From: Fischerella sp. JS2
GTDB lineage: Bacteria; Cyanobacteriota; Cyanobacteriia; Cyanobacteriales; Nostocaceae
DNA length: 64,000 nt
Assembly: GCF_032393985.1 (NCBI RefSeq)
Contig: NZ_CP135918.1
Coordinates: 1,364,001-1,428,000, forward strand
Direction of reading: 5' to 3'
The position numbers and the translations under genes were made by a program. This document shows, piece by piece, positions 19,353 to 29,519 of the stretch; the stretch's first letter is position 1; each line of letters begins with the position of its first letter. The notes below the pieces were generated by a model. That model was not told where the DNA came from. It made no database searches and worked only from the letters and a program-made list of their open reading frames with translations.

Positions 19353-19740
19353 CTCTCCCCTCATTCTCTGCGTCCTCTGTGCCTCTGTGGTTCATTAAAC
19401 TTCTCACCTCCTGCGGCAATTTAAATTTACCATCCTCTCCAAATTCAAAATCCACCACTTGCAAAACAGCATCAACATTCAAAGCCCCATAAATATGAGG
19501 AAATAACTCATTTTCCTCAGCAGCTTCATCACGAATTTCCGGTTTAACTTTACCAGTATCAATTAATAAAAGTACTAATCCTTTTTGACTAGCAAAAAAT
19601 CTCTCAGCTACTTGAGTAATTTGCTGTGGTGTAGAACAGTGAATAAAACCTTCCGACTCAAGACTATCAGCACAATACATTCCCACTAATTTTGCTTCTT
19701 CCCATTTTTTATATTGAGTGATGTGAAGAATAATATTCAT
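19324..19740 (-). CDS. DUF952 family protein with repeat-derived C-terminus
   Basis: This 138-residue protein has the DUF952 domain over about residues 1-112 (MNIILHITQYKKWEEA, EGFIHCSTPQQI, and ELFPHIYGALN). The biochemical role of the family is not established to my knowledge. From about residue 115 the sequence changes to NHRGTEDAENEGRDEESR, which is a translation of an interspersed repeat (AACCACAGAGGCACAGAGGACGCAGAG type) and is not part of the domain. The stop therefore falls inside the next gene, giving an overlap with the AtzG-like gene. The core domain is complete, so the protein is probably functional. Confidence 0.8.
   Translation of the reverse strand: MNIILHITQYKKWEEAKLVGMYCADSLESEGFIHCSTPQQITQVAERFFASQKGLVLLLIDTGKVKPEIRDEAAEENELFPHIYGALNVDAVLQVVDFEFGEDGKFKLPQEVRSLMNHRGTEDAENEGRDEESRLGCG
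19365..19395. repeat. Interspersed repeat of the CACAGAGG/CGCAGAG type
   Basis: On the minus strand this reads AATGAACCACAGAGGCACAG and continues with AGGACGCAGAG. I recall such strings as common in intergenic regions of Nostocales genomes. Here it is inside a reading frame: it encodes the last part of the DUF952 protein and abuts the start of the AtzG-like gene. Confidence 0.65.
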
Positions 19741-19789
19741 ATACTATTTTTCTGCTAAGAAACATTGTACTCAGTTTCATTAAATCTCA

Positions 19790-22184
19790 ATGGCTGATTC
19801 TTTTAATACTGATCAAATCTGGCAATCTCCCCCAGAACCAATCAACCAAATTCTGAATGCTTCACCTCTACCAACGATTAGAATCTCTCCCAATCGGGAA
19901 TGGATGGTAGAGTTAGAGCGACCATCGTTACTACCTATTGCTGAATTAGCACAGCCGAAAGTACCTTTAGCAGGATTACTGATCAATCCTAGAACAAATG
20001 CCCCTGCCCATCGCCATCCTTTTCGGAGGATGAAATACTGGAATATTACTAATTTTGATACTGTCAAATTCGTCACACTACCTGAAAATGCCCAAATTGG
20101 TTTTCTCAAATGGTCACTCGATAGCCAAAAACTAGCATTTACCCTTACGCAACCAACGGGACTAGAACTATGGATTTTAGAACTCACAACAGGAGTGTTG
20201 CGCCGCTTAACTGAGACAATTCTCAATGCAGCCTATGGAGAACCTTACCATTGGTTGTCAGATGATACGCTCATTTGTAAGTTTATAAGTAGCGATCACA
20301 CAGCAGCCCCAGTTGCACCGACTGTTCCTCCCGGGCCTTTAATTCAGCAAAACTTGGGTGAAAAAAATCCGGTTCGCACTTTCACCAATCTCCTGAAAAA
20401 TCCTTACGACGAAGTATTATTTGAATACCACTTAACTTCAATATTAGAGAAAGTGACATTGGATGGTCATCGTACTGTTTTAGTACCGCCAAGTCTAATT
20501 TATGAAGCGATTCCCTCTCCTGACAGCAAGTTTATTTTAATAATTACACTGCGTCGACCCTTTTCTTACCAAGTTCCTGTTGGTTACTTTCCGAAAAAAA
20601 TTCAAGTAATTGATGATACAGGCACATTAATTTATCAGGTGGCAGATGTCCCCCTTTATCAGCCTCATTCAACTAAGTTCGATCAAGTCCGTCCAGGTAG
20701 GCGGAGGATTTTTTGGCGTTGCGATCGTCCAGCAACATTATCTTGGCTAGAAGCTTTGGATGAGGGCGATCCCACCCGTGATGTCCCTTACCGAGATGCT
20801 TTATTTGAACTTGATGCCCCTTTTACCGATATACCCAAGCAACTTTGGCAATCTCAGTATCGCTTTCGCGGAATCACTTGGGGGAGAAGTGACGTAGCCC
20901 TTGTTTGGGAACGTTGGTACGATACCCGTCAAGAGCGAATTTGGCGTATTTATCCTGATACACCGGAAATCTCGCCACAGTTGTTATTTAACCGCAGTTA
21001 CGAAGATAGATATAGCGACCCAGGTTCACCAATAATGACTTTGGGAACCTATAGATACAAGGTTCTCCGGTTTGCACCAGCAGGTAACGCCATTTACTTA
21101 AGCGGTCGAGGTGTATCTCCCGATGGTGTACACCCCTTTTTGGATCGCTTGGAGTTAGAAACCGGGGAAACACAACGGCTATGGCAGTGTCAAGACCCAT
21201 ATTTTGAAGAAATTTACTGTGTACTCGATAATGAAGCAAGAAACTTGATCACATGTCGTCAGTCGCAAATTGAGCCGCCTAACTATTTTTTGTGGAGTCA
21301 TACAAACGAAGAGCCTATTACACTTACCCATTATCCAGATCCTGCCCCTCAATTCATGGGAATGCAAAAAGAGGTGGTGCAGTATAAGCGCTCAGATGGC
21401 GTGCAGCTATCAGCTACACTGTATCTACCTCCAAACTACGACATCAGTCGTGATGGCCCTTTGCCAATGCTGTTTTGGGTATATCCACAGGAATTTAAAG
21501 ACCGAGAATTTGCAGGACAGGTGACTACAGCCGAAAATGCCTTTATTCGCCCTAGTCGGGACTCAATTTTATTTCTGCTGAGCCAAGGATATGCAGTTCT
21601 TGCTAATCCCAAACTACCTATTATCGGTGAAGGGGATACTGAACCCAATGATACCTACGTAGAGCAATTAATTGCCGGAGCGCAAGCAGCAGTGGACTAT
21701 GTGGTAGAACGCGGGGTCGCAACTCCTCAAAAAAATAGGTATTGGTGGTCACTCTTATGGTGCATTTACAACAGTAAATTTACTAGTACATACAAATTTA
21801 TTTCAACTAGGAATTGCTAAAAGTGGGGCTTACAACCGTACTCTCACGCCCTTTGCCTTTCAGGGAGAACAGCGCACTTTTTGGGAAGCACAAGCTACCT
21901 ATATTCACATGTCTCCCTTCACTCATGCAGCCAAAATCAAAACCCCATTACTTTTAATTCATGGCGAAAATGATAGCAACTCTGGCACCTATCCATTACA
22001 AACAGAACGACTGTATGAAGCCCTCAAAGGATTAGGGGCTATTGTCCGTTATGTCTCACTTCCACTAGAGGGTCATGGTTATTATTCGCGTGAAGGAGTT
22101 GGCCATGTTCTTTGGGAAATGGTCAATTGGTGCGATCGCTATTTGAAGGGTGAAGGATGTAGACGCGTAAGTGGCTTCTCGTAG
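19790..22184 (+). pseudogene. S9-family (prolyl oligopeptidase type) peptidase, frameshifted before the catalytic serine
   Basis: The first frame (19790-21820) encodes a beta-propeller region and the start of the alpha/beta hydrolase domain, then runs off into KNRYWWSLLWC. At 21729-21735 there is a run of seven A; with six, the frame would continue as KIGIGGHSYGAF, the expected nucleophile elbow. The second frame (open to 22184) then holds the catalytic Asp (HGENDSNSG) and His (EGHGYYS). Corrected length is about 797 residues, normal for this group of cytosolic or periplasmic dipeptidyl/acylaminoacyl peptidases. The last nine residues come from a GTAGACGCG interspersed repeat. The shift could be a true mutation, a sequencing error in a homopolymer, or slippage at A7. 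Confidence 0.85.
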
Positions 22185-22310
22185 AGTAGGGTGTAGGGTG
22201 AAGGCTAATGACTAACTACTAACAGCACTTAAATTCATGATGATTGCGACAGATGGAAACTTGAAACACTTATCCAATAAATGTTTCACAATCCAAAATC
22301 CAAAATGGTA

Positions 22311-23588
22311 TTACTCCATCGCCTTAATTAATTTATTTGCTTGTGTTTGCGCCCGTTGCATCGCCTGTTGTAACGGTTGTTGTCCTAGCAAAGCACTGAT
22401 AAATTGATTGTCAAAGTTGTTCATAATGGCGGCGGGGTATTTACCTGCTTGCCAAGGCATAGCATAACTCACTCCTGCTAAAAATGGCGATCGCAATGGA
22501 TCTTTGTCATAACCCAATTTCTCGGCTACTGATTTACGTGTGGGTAAAGCAAAGCCTGTTGCTGTCCACTTTTGCATACCTTGTTTACCTGTGAGGTAGG
22601 AAATCAACTCCCAGGCTTCGGCTTTATGCTGTGTTTGTTTGTTCATCACATAGGCAACAGTAAATACCATTGTGCCTTTTTTGTCGTTAATTGTTGGTAC
22701 TTCTGCGGTAGCAAAATCAAGCTGAGGAAAAGTATCTTTCAGGTAGGGAATTGCCCAGTTGCCTTCAATTACCATTGCTACTTTCCCCTGACCAAACATT
22801 TCACTACCTGAGTTCGTCCCCACATCAGATTTTTGCGCGGCGGTACGGTCTTTTTGATACTGGTCTACTACTAACTGTAAACCTTTGATGCCAGCTTCCG
22901 AAGCAAAGGCAGCATAATCATTTGCATCTACAAGTTGTCCACCAAAAGCTTTAATTTTATAAGCTTGACGCGCTAACTCTGGGATGACACCATAGCCGTA
23001 TTGGTCAATCCTACCATCTTGATTTTTATCTACTGTCAATTGTTTGGAGTAGGCACGCAATTCATCCCAAGTGGCGGGAGGACTAGTCAAACCTGCGGCG
23101 GTAAAAGCTTGTTTGTTGTAAAAAAGAGTCAGCGTTGAAAAGTCTTTGGGTAAACCATAAATATGATTGTCGTAGTTGAAGCTGTTAAGTATTGTCTCCT
23201 CGAAATCAGCCAGGTTAAATTCCGGGTTAATGTAAGCATCTAATGGCTCTAGAACGTTCTGACTCATCAAAAAAGGAGCTTCAAAAGCATCTAAATAGAA
23301 GACATCAGGCGCTGCTTCGCCAATCAAGCGTGTTTTTATAACATCCATGTATTGGTCGGCTATGACCTCATACTTCACCCTGATACCTGGATGCTGGGTC
23401 TCAAAGTCTTTGAGTACTTGTTTCAATAGTTTTTGCTCAGTCGGATCTGCACCCCAACCGCTAAGTTTAATGATAACTGGAGTCGTGGCTGTGGTGGCAT
23501 GGGGTAAGGGCAAGTTCTGGCAGCCAATCACCAAAAACGCGATCACCACCATTAATACCAAAAAGCGCCAAAAATTTCTTTTGATCAC
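22311..23588 (-). CDS. ABC transporter substrate-binding lipoprotein (sugar family)
   Basis: This 425-residue protein has a lipoprotein signal (hydrophobic segment ending LVIGC, Cys23) and the family-1 solute-binding fold, with KLSGWGADPTEQKLLKQVL near the mature start and DVFYLDAFEAPFL, WDELRAYSKQLT and MVIEGNWAIPYL further on. Such proteins deliver oligosaccharides or polyols to an ABC importer from the periplasmic face. No permease or ATPase gene is adjacent, so it is an orphan binding protein here. The plus-strand MFS gene that follows is not a known partner. Length and motifs are typical. Confidence 0.88.
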   Translation of the reverse strand: MIKRNFWRFLVLMVVIAFLVIGCQNLPLPHATTATTPVIIKLSGWGADPTEQKLLKQVLKDFETQHPGIRVKYEVIADQYMDVIKTRLIGEAAPDVFYLDAFEAPFLMSQNVLEPLDAYINPEFNLADFEETILNSFNYDNHIYGLPKDFSTLTLFYNKQAFTAAGLTSPPATWDELRAYSKQLTVDKNQDGRIDQYGYGVIPELARQAYKIKAFGGQLVDANDYAAFASEAGIKGLQLVVDQYQKDRTAAQKSDVGTNSGSEMFGQGKVAMVIEGNWAIPYLKDTFPQLDFATAEVPTINDKKGTMVFTVAYVMNKQTQHKAEAWELISYLTGKQGMQKWTATGFALPTRKSVAEKLGYDKDPLRSPFLAGVSYAMPWQAGKYPAAIMNNFDNQFISALLGQQPLQQAMQRAQTQANKLIKAME

Positions 23589-23863
23589 CGCATAATCAAG
23601 ATTCTTCTATATTTTTTATAGCTTTTCTTGCTGTAGAATGAATTTAGGGGAAATTAAAATTTTATTTAGAAATGCACGGTAAAATAACTAAAAATAGTCA
23701 TTACTACTAAGTAAAAGAGAATGTCTAAAAAAAGTTTTACTTACTTTTATTTTATATGCATAAGATCGCAAATCAAAACAAAAAGTAATTTTTTCGTGTG
23801 GAAATGAGCAATAGCTAATGGCAATTAACAATTAACAACTAACCATTAACAATTTCTCAATTC

Positions 23864-25339
23864 ATGAATCCTATTCAGGTTGAATCTGCTTCCTCTTTGA
23901 TCTCAGAAATTTCTGAAATTGAAGTTATAGAAACAACTATTGCTCCTTCATTTCTACCAATATATAACCGCACGTTTTCCAAAGATGCTATTCGTACTAG
24001 CCTGCGCGCTTCAACTATAGATGGTATATTTGCAGGCATTTTTGGGATTACAAGTGGTGGTATTTTATTAAGTAATTTCTTGGTAGAATTGGACGCTACA
24101 CCAGTGGCTTTTGGAATGCTTGCTTCTATTCCCATGCTAGTGAATTTCATTCAGCCATTGGGTGCTTATATCTCAGAACGTTTTCCCAGTCGCTATCAAT
24201 ATTCTCTTTTGATTTATGCACCTTCTCGCTTGATTTGGCTGATTTTAGTAATTTGTATAGCAGCTTTTAGCCAACAATTAATTAATTCTCAGCAGTTAGT
24301 CATACTAACACTCTTGATTGTGTTCATGAGCCATCTCTGGGGTGGACTGGGTAATGCATCTTGGTTGTCGTGGATGGCGACCTTAGTCCACCGACGTTTG
24401 CGGGGGCGATATTTTGGTATACGCAGTAGTATTGCTAGCTTGACTAATTTGATTTGTGTGCCATTAGCAGGACTAGTTGTATCTCATTGGTATGGTGGTA
24501 CTATCCAAGGCTATGGGTTACTACTGTTTGTAGGTATCCTATTTGGAATGATAAGTTTGGTGTGTCAGTACTTTAAGCTGGATATCAATCCCCAAGCACA
24601 AAATGCGATCGCCACATATGTAAATAATTTTAATGACTCTGTTGATGAGCAAATTGCAGATGTTAACTCCGCGTCTCAACCAAAATTTTGGCAAAGTCTC
24701 CGCAATGATACTAATTTTTTAATATTTTTGCTCTACTTTAGTGTATGGATGTTTGCTGTTAACCTCTGTAACCCCTTCTTCAACCTTTACATGCTACATA
24801 CCCTGGACTTAGATGTTAGCTGGGTGACATTCTACAGTAGCCTGCAAGCAGGGGCTAATATGTTAATGTTGATTCTCTGGGGAAGGCTAGCAGACAAAAT
24901 CGGCAACCGTCCAGTTCTCTTTTTCATTGGAATTTTGGTAGCGATCGCACCTTTGTTATGGTTAGGTATTGGTTACACTTCCCTAGACATGTGGCTATGG
25001 TTGCCTATGTTACATATTTTCTTGGGAGGAACAGGTGCAGCTATTGATTTGTGCGGCAATAATATGCAGCTAGAAGTTGCACCAATCAGAAATCAATCCA
25101 TATATTTTGCAACGGTAGCTGCGATCGCTGGCTTATGTGGTGCGTTTGGTACAATCCTTGGTGGTTTTATAGTACAAATTAACTTTTGTGGAGGTTTACT
25201 AGGATTGTTCGTTTTCTCAACAATATTGAGGCTGGTTGCACTTTTGCCGATCATTTTTGTCCAAGAGTCACGGGGACAATCTTTTGTACAAACCCTCCAA
25301 GCTTTTTGGCCGTTTCGCAACAAGCTAGCCTCAGAGTAG
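23864..25339 (+). CDS. MFS transporter
   Basis: This 491-residue integral membrane protein has about twelve predicted helices and a hydrophilic N-terminus of ~45 residues. Between helices 2 and 3 the loop reads AYISERFPSRYQ, and between 8 and 9 there is the MFS-A-like GRLADKIGNRPVLF, which supports the major facilitator assignment. A central cytosolic loop around residues 240-280 separates the two halves. The substrate is unknown. It is divergent from the binding-protein gene, with 275 bp of AT-rich and ACTAAC-repeat sequence between them. Confidence 0.85.
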   Translation: MNPIQVESASSLISEISEIEVIETTIAPSFLPIYNRTFSKDAIRTSLRASTIDGIFAGIFGITSGGILLSNFLVELDATPVAFGMLASIPMLVNFIQPLGAYISERFPSRYQYSLLIYAPSRLIWLILVICIAAFSQQLINSQQLVILTLLIVFMSHLWGGLGNASWLSWMATLVHRRLRGRYFGIRSSIASLTNLICVPLAGLVVSHWYGGTIQGYGLLLFVGILFGMISLVCQYFKLDINPQAQNAIATYVNNFNDSVDEQIADVNSASQPKFWQSLRNDTNFLIFLLYFSVWMFAVNLCNPFFNLYMLHTLDLDVSWVTFYSSLQAGANMLMLILWGRLADKIGNRPVLFFIGILVAIAPLLWLGIGYTSLDMWLWLPMLHIFLGGTGAAIDLCGNNMQLEVAPIRNQSIYFATVAAIAGLCGAFGTILGGFIVQINFCGGLLGLFVFSTILRLVALLPIIFVQESRGQSFVQTLQAFWPFRNKLASE

Positions 25340-25362
25340 GGGACAAGGGGGTCAAATAATCA

Positions 25363-25442
25363 GTTATCAGTTATCAGTTATCAAATTATTACTTACTGTT
25401 AACTGTAGCCTGCGGCAAGCCGCTACGCGTCTACACTGATTT
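25363..25442. repeat. Interspersed palindromic repeat, copy C, with TTATCAG heptamers
   Basis: Three tandem TTATCAG heptamers (from about 25363) are followed by the GCGGCAAGCCGC palindrome and CGCGTCTAC tail (about 25400-25442). The same order (heptamers then palindrome) is found at 1327-1412 and, inverted, at 8425-8506. It lies between the convergent MFS and accD genes. Confidence 0.8.
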
Positions 25443-25466
25443 ATGCCCGATCCCCACTCCCCAATA

Positions 25467-26426
25467 TTATTCTGCAATTGTCGAACTTAAAGTCATAGTT
25501 TTCTCCCACAACACTACATTATGAGTGCTGGTTGTAGCGGGGGGCTGGTGTAATGCTATTAACTGGCTTACTGTGCTTTTGAGCTGGGTACGCGGTACAA
25601 TTTCATCAACAAAGCCGTGTTTAAGTAAATCTTCGGCAGTTTGGAAGTCATCAGGCAGTTTTTCTCGTAGAGTTTGCTCAATCACTCGCCGACCTGCAAA
25701 ACCAATCGTTGCTTTGGGTTCTGCTAGGATGATATCACCTAACATCGCAAAACTCGCAGTCACACCGCCTGTAGTAGGATTAGTTAATACTGGCACGTAC
25801 AATAAGCGTGCTTCTTTATGACGTTCTAAAGCTGCGGAAATTTTCGCCATCTGCATCAGTGAGAGCATTCCTTCTTGCATCCTTGCTCCACCAGATGTAC
25901 AGACGATGACTACAGCATAACGCCTTTGAGTAGCTTGTTCAATCAAACGGGTGAGTTTCTCGCCGACAACCGAACCCATGCTTCCACCCATGAAGCGAAA
26001 ATCCATGACTCCAAGAGCAATTGGTAAGCCATTGATCTCGCCCAAACCTGTTTTGACAGCATCTACTAAGCCGAGTTTTTCTTGTGTTTCCCGCAGGCGA
26101 TCGCTATAGGCTTTGCGATCGCGAAATCCTAAGGGATCAGCAGGACGCAACTGCTCATCTATCGGTCTCCAAGTATTAGGATCTATCAACTGGCGGATGC
26201 GCTCATCACTATCTACACGATTATGATGTCCACATTCAGTGCATACCATTAAATTAGCCCTTAGGTCTTTGGCATAACTTAATACACCACACTTTGGACA
26301 CTTGTTCCACAGTCCGTCTGCGATTTCACGTTCTTGGCGTTCTAAACTGATAGGTCCAGATTTTCGTCGGTTTGCAAACCAATCAAACAGAGATTTTAAA
26401 CCACGTGACTCTTCGTTGTTTGCCAT
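25467..26426 (-). CDS. accD: Acetyl-CoA carboxylase carboxyltransferase beta subunit
   Basis: This 319-residue subunit pairs with AccA to transfer carboxyl from biotin to acetyl-CoA, giving malonyl-CoA for fatty-acid synthesis. The N-terminal zinc ribbon is intact (Cys43, Cys46, Cys62, Cys65). The crotonase-like core shows [14 protein letters not shown] and [11 protein letters not shown], the oxyanion-hole glycines, and [18 protein letters not shown] near the end. The cyanobacterial/plastid type is evident from [22 protein letters not shown]. It stands alone here, with convergent MFS and repeat sequence downstream. Confidence 0.97.
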   Translation of the reverse strand: MANNEESRGLKSLFDWFANRRKSGPISLERQEREIADGLWNKCPKCGVLSYAKDLRANLMVCTECGHHNRVDSDERIRQLIDPNTWRPIDEQLRPADPLGFRDRKAYSDRLRETQEKLGLVDAVKTGLGEINGLPIALGVMDFRFMGGSMGSVVGEKLTRLIEQATQRRYAVVIVCTSGGARMQEGMLSLMQMAKISAALERHKEARLLYVPVLTNPTTGGVTASFAMLGDIILAEPKATIGFAGRRVIEQTLREKLPDDFQTAEDLLKHGFVDEIVPRTQLKSTVSQLIALHQPPATTSTHNVVLWEKTMTLSSTIAE

Positions 26427-27088
26427 TTGTTTCTTATGCCAGTAGAGTATGTCAAAAACAGGTTAATCCTTTTGGTGGAGTCATTGTCCTTTGTCATTGG
26501 TATTGAGTTTGTACTAATGATTTATGGCTTATGACTACACAACAAACTTTGTCTTCTAAGTAATATTGAGATTTAGTTTTGCATCTTTGCTTGTCAGCTT
26601 AACGAAAATACGTAAACCAGTTCAAGTATGTTGTTCTGGATGCCAAGAAGTTTATAACTTTTCAAGTATGAAGAATATACAGTTGGTTATTTGACATGGC
26701 AGATTTGAGAGTGGTGTCAAACAATTTGCGATTTAAAATTTTGGAGCCCGCCCTTGGAGGTTTACTCCTTTGTAGGACGTGGCGTGACTTTGGATTAGTT
26801 CCACGAGATTTATCTCGTGGCTTGTACGTTGCTCGAAATTATCGATCACAAGATTAATCTTAACAGAAGTTAAAGACCATTAAGGGTAATGAAGTTTACA
26901 GTTGCAGGCTCAGAAGTCGGGGTGAGTTACAGGTGTGTCTCGCTTGGAAGATATAGCATTTATACGATCATCTTTTAGCTTTAGGAAAAGCATATAAGTA
27001 TCTACGCAAAATATTTAGCCATTTTTCAAGCCAACGGTAATCGCTGTATTCCTTGCCTGTTCCCTTTTCCCCGATCCCCTGTTTCCTT
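26427..27088. other. 660-bp intergenic region with a CCACGAGAT hairpin
   Basis: No open frame of note is present. Arms CCACGAGAT (26801-26809) and ATCTCGTGG (26812-26820) form a perfect 9-bp hairpin with a two-base loop and no T-run. The flanking 26740-26960 stretch is less AT-rich than the rest and could hide a small RNA, but I recognise none. The accD promoter should be within the first 150 bp. Confidence 0.5.
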
Positions 27089-27910
27089 TTACGTTCCATT
27101 GACAAACAACCGTAAGTAGCTGGACAAGATTATCTCACCACCAAACAGAGTCACTACTGATCCAAGAGCAAGAAACGGACCGAAAGGCATTTTGTATCCC
27201 CATCTTCGTTGCGATATGATAATCATACCGCCGCCTACGGATACTCCCAACAAGCAAGCAACAAAAGCAGCCAAGAGTAAGTACTTCCAACCTAACCAGG
27301 CTCCCATCATGGCTGCTAATTTGGCATCACCTCCACCCATTACAGTTTTACCAAAAATAATTGAACCAACTGTAGCGATCACATCAAACAGCCATAATCC
27401 TAGTGCTGCCCCCAAAATGGCTGTCATCAGGTGACTAGCTAATCCTCTCCAGTTAAAATCTGGCAAAAAACCAACTACTCCTTGAAATACTATCCCGATC
27501 ACTAATCCTGACTGAGTAAGCTGGTTTGGCAAAGTCATTGTATCTAAATCAATCAACGACAATGCTACTAACCAACTACAAAATACCCAGTAACCTAAAG
27601 TGAAAACAGAGACATCAAAACTCCAAAAAAGTAGTAAAAATACTACTCCCATTACTGCTTCTACCAGTGGATAACGCAGAGAAATTTTACCTTGGCAATA
27701 GCGACAACAACCTCTTAACCATAGCCAACCTACTACTGGCACATTATCGTAGGGCTTGAGTTGGGTTAAACAATGGGGACAGCGAGAAGGAGGAAAAAGC
27801 AGGGATAAGCCATTAGGAAGCCGATAAACTACAACATTAATAAAACTGCCAATAGAAACACCCAAGGCAAATACGATGAAATTTGCCAGGATGATTAGCA
27901 AAATATCCAT
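27089..27910 (-). CDS. pilD: Type IV prepilin peptidase/N-methyltransferase
   Basis: This 273-residue polytopic membrane enzyme cleaves the leader of type IV prepilins after Gly and methylates the new N-terminus. Near the N-terminus is GSFINVVVYRLP, then two Cys pairs of the cytosolic zinc loop (Cys44-x2-Cys47 and Cys69-x2-Cys72). The two catalytic aspartates are in DLDTMTLPNQ and GGGDAKL, the latter the signature of A24A peptidases. About eight membrane helices are predicted. It supports pili and natural competence. It lies between a small hypothetical gene upstream and accD downstream, all on the minus strand, but with wide gaps. Confidence 0.93.
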   Translation of the reverse strand: MDILLIILANFIVFALGVSIGSFINVVVYRLPNGLSLLFPPSRCPHCLTQLKPYDNVPVVGWLWLRGCCRYCQGKISLRYPLVEAVMGVVFLLLFWSFDVSVFTLGYWVFCSWLVALSLIDLDTMTLPNQLTQSGLVIGIVFQGVVGFLPDFNWRGLASHLMTAILGAALGLWLFDVIATVGSIIFGKTVMGGGDAKLAAMMGAWLGWKYLLLAAFVACLLGVSVGGGMIIISQRRWGYKMPFGPFLALGSVVTLFGGEIILSSYLRLFVNGT

Positions 27911-27980
27911 AATTCAGTCTTTTGTCATTTGTCCTTTGTCATTTGTACAACATCAATGACTAATGACCAATAACTAATGA

Positions 27981-28241
27981 CTAATACATATGTGATTCAA
28001 TTTGATTTAAAGGCACAAAACATTCTGCTGGCAAGAGAACTGGTTGACCAGTAAAAATCACCTTGCCCCGGTGTGTATCGCGATTAATTGCTACACCAGA
28101 AGCTTGGCCAGCCATTTCAGGATGTACTTCGCAGTAGGTGTAGTAAATCTTACCAGCTGCTCTGATGACGGCAGGATCAATCAGAGGGGGCTGGTTCTTG
28201 GGGTTAGTATAGTTTGCTTGTTCTTGTCGTAAAGCGTACAC
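27981..28241 (-). CDS. Small conserved cyanobacterial protein
   Basis: This 86-residue soluble protein starts at a GTG codon (28241). It contains DPAVIRAAGKIYYTYCEVHP and TGQPVLLPAECFVPLNQIE, a regular, conserved-looking sequence without membrane helices or a signal. I recognise it only as a small conserved hypothetical. It lies between leuB and pilD on the same strand, separated by about 70-90 bp on each side. The single Cys in YTYCEVHPE is not in a known motif. Confidence 0.65.
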   Translation of the reverse strand: MYALRQEQANYTNPKNQPPLIDPAVIRAAGKIYYTYCEVHPEMAGQASGVAINRDTHRGKVIFTGQPVLLPAECFVPLNQIESHMY

Positions 28242-28334
28242 GACTTATCGAGTATTGTTGTTAGGTTTTGTCTTATTAGTTTATACGAAAGTTTTAGCAA
28301 TGATTGCCAAAATTTTCGGTTCTATTGGGGAAGA

Positions 28335-29420
28335 TTATTCTTTCAGAACTTGAATTAAAGCCTCACCCATAGCACGGCAACCTAATAGTTGCATCCCTGA
28401 AGACATAATGTCTCCCGTCCGAGCGCCATTTTGTAACACTTGCAACACACCTTTTTCCAGAAAGTCTGCTGCTGCGCCTTGGTTTAAACCATAGCGGAGC
28501 ATCATTGCTGCGCTCAAAACCTGGGCTAGGGGATTAGCTTTATCTTGTCCGGCAATATCAGGGGCAGAACCATGAACAGGTTCAAACATTCCAGGACCGG
28601 AAGCTCCTAAACTAGCAGAAGGCAACATGCCGATGCTACCAGTAAGCATGGCAGCAGCATCTGAAAGAATATCGCCAAACAGATTTCCTGTGACAATAGT
28701 ATCGAACTGTTTAGGGGCACGTAGTAACTGCATAGCAGCATTATCTACATACAGATGAGTAAGTTCCACATCCGGATATTCAGCCGCTAGTTTTGTGATG
28801 CGATCGCGCCACAGTTGTGATACTTCCAAAACATTGGATTTATCTACTGAACATAGTTTGCTTTGGCGTTTGCGAGCTGTTTCAAATGCTACTCTACCAA
28901 TGCGATCAATTTCCGATTCGGTGTACGCCATTGTGTTGACACCACGCTTTTGGCCAGTTTCCGTTGCAAAAATTCCCCTGGGTTTGCCAAAGTAAATCCC
29001 GCCAGTAAGTTCGCGCACCACCATAATATCAACACCTTCGACAACTTCCCGTTTCAAAGTAGAAGCCTCAATTAACTGGGGTATAATTTTCGCTGGGCGC
29101 AAATTAGCAAATAATTCCAAACCCGCACGTAGTCCAAGTAAACCAGCTTCTGGACGTAAATGTGATGGCAGACAATCCCATTTGTAACCACCAATCGCCG
29201 CTAATAATACCGCATCACTGTTACGGCACACATCTAAAGTCGCTGCTGGTAGGGGTTCACCTGTAGCATCAATTGCTGCACCACCAATCAGCGCTTCTTG
29301 GAATTCAAACTGAAGATCAAATTTTTTTTCCACGACTTTAAGCACGTCTACCGCTACAGCCATGATTTCGGGGCCAATGCCATCGCCAGGAAGTAAGGTA
29401 ATGCGGTATTGCTGTGCCAT
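28335..29420 (-). CDS. leuB: 3-Isopropylmalate dehydrogenase
   Basis: This 361-residue cytosolic enzyme oxidatively decarboxylates 3-isopropylmalate with NAD in leucine synthesis. Diagnostic stretches are [11 protein letters not shown] at the start, the substrate-binding [15 protein letters not shown], the conserved [22 protein letters not shown] with the catalytic Lys, and [10 protein letters not shown] with the metal-binding Asp. [12 protein letters not shown] is the NAD-binding region. Length is normal and the frame intact. No leuC/leuD genes are nearby. Confidence 0.97.
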   Translation of the reverse strand: MAQQYRITLLPGDGIGPEIMAVAVDVLKVVEKKFDLQFEFQEALIGGAAIDATGEPLPAATLDVCRNSDAVLLAAIGGYKWDCLPSHLRPEAGLLGLRAGLELFANLRPAKIIPQLIEASTLKREVVEGVDIMVVRELTGGIYFGKPRGIFATETGQKRGVNTMAYTESEIDRIGRVAFETARKRQSKLCSVDKSNVLEVSQLWRDRITKLAAEYPDVELTHLYVDNAAMQLLRAPKQFDTIVTGNLFGDILSDAAAMLTGSIGMLPSASLGASGPGMFEPVHGSAPDIAGQDKANPLAQVLSAAMMLRYGLNQGAAADFLEKGVLQVLQNGARTGDIMSSGMQLLGCRAMGEALIQVLKE

Positions 29421-29478
29421 AGTTAAGTTTGCTTGGGTAAGTGTTTAAGCTTGCAGAAAAATATCATATCAAAACACA

Positions 29479-29510
29479 GATCCCCGACTTCTGGTGAAAA
29501 GTCGGGGATC
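29479..29510 (-). terminator. Strong hairpin downstream of the sigma-ankyrin gene
   Basis: Perfect 12-bp arms GATCCCCGACTT and AAGTCGGGGATC enclose an 8-base loop. It lies 10 bp past the stop of the sigma-ankyrin gene and about 60 bp before leuB. The T-tract after it on the minus strand is weak (TGTGTTTTG), so it may be an interspersed palindrome acting as a transcript end. Confidence 0.55.
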
Positions 29511-29519
29511 TTAATTTGG

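Noticed and set aside
26740-26960. Possible small RNA in the accD-pilD gap
   Set aside because: Only a 9-bp hairpin without a T-run; no match to a known RNA by eye.
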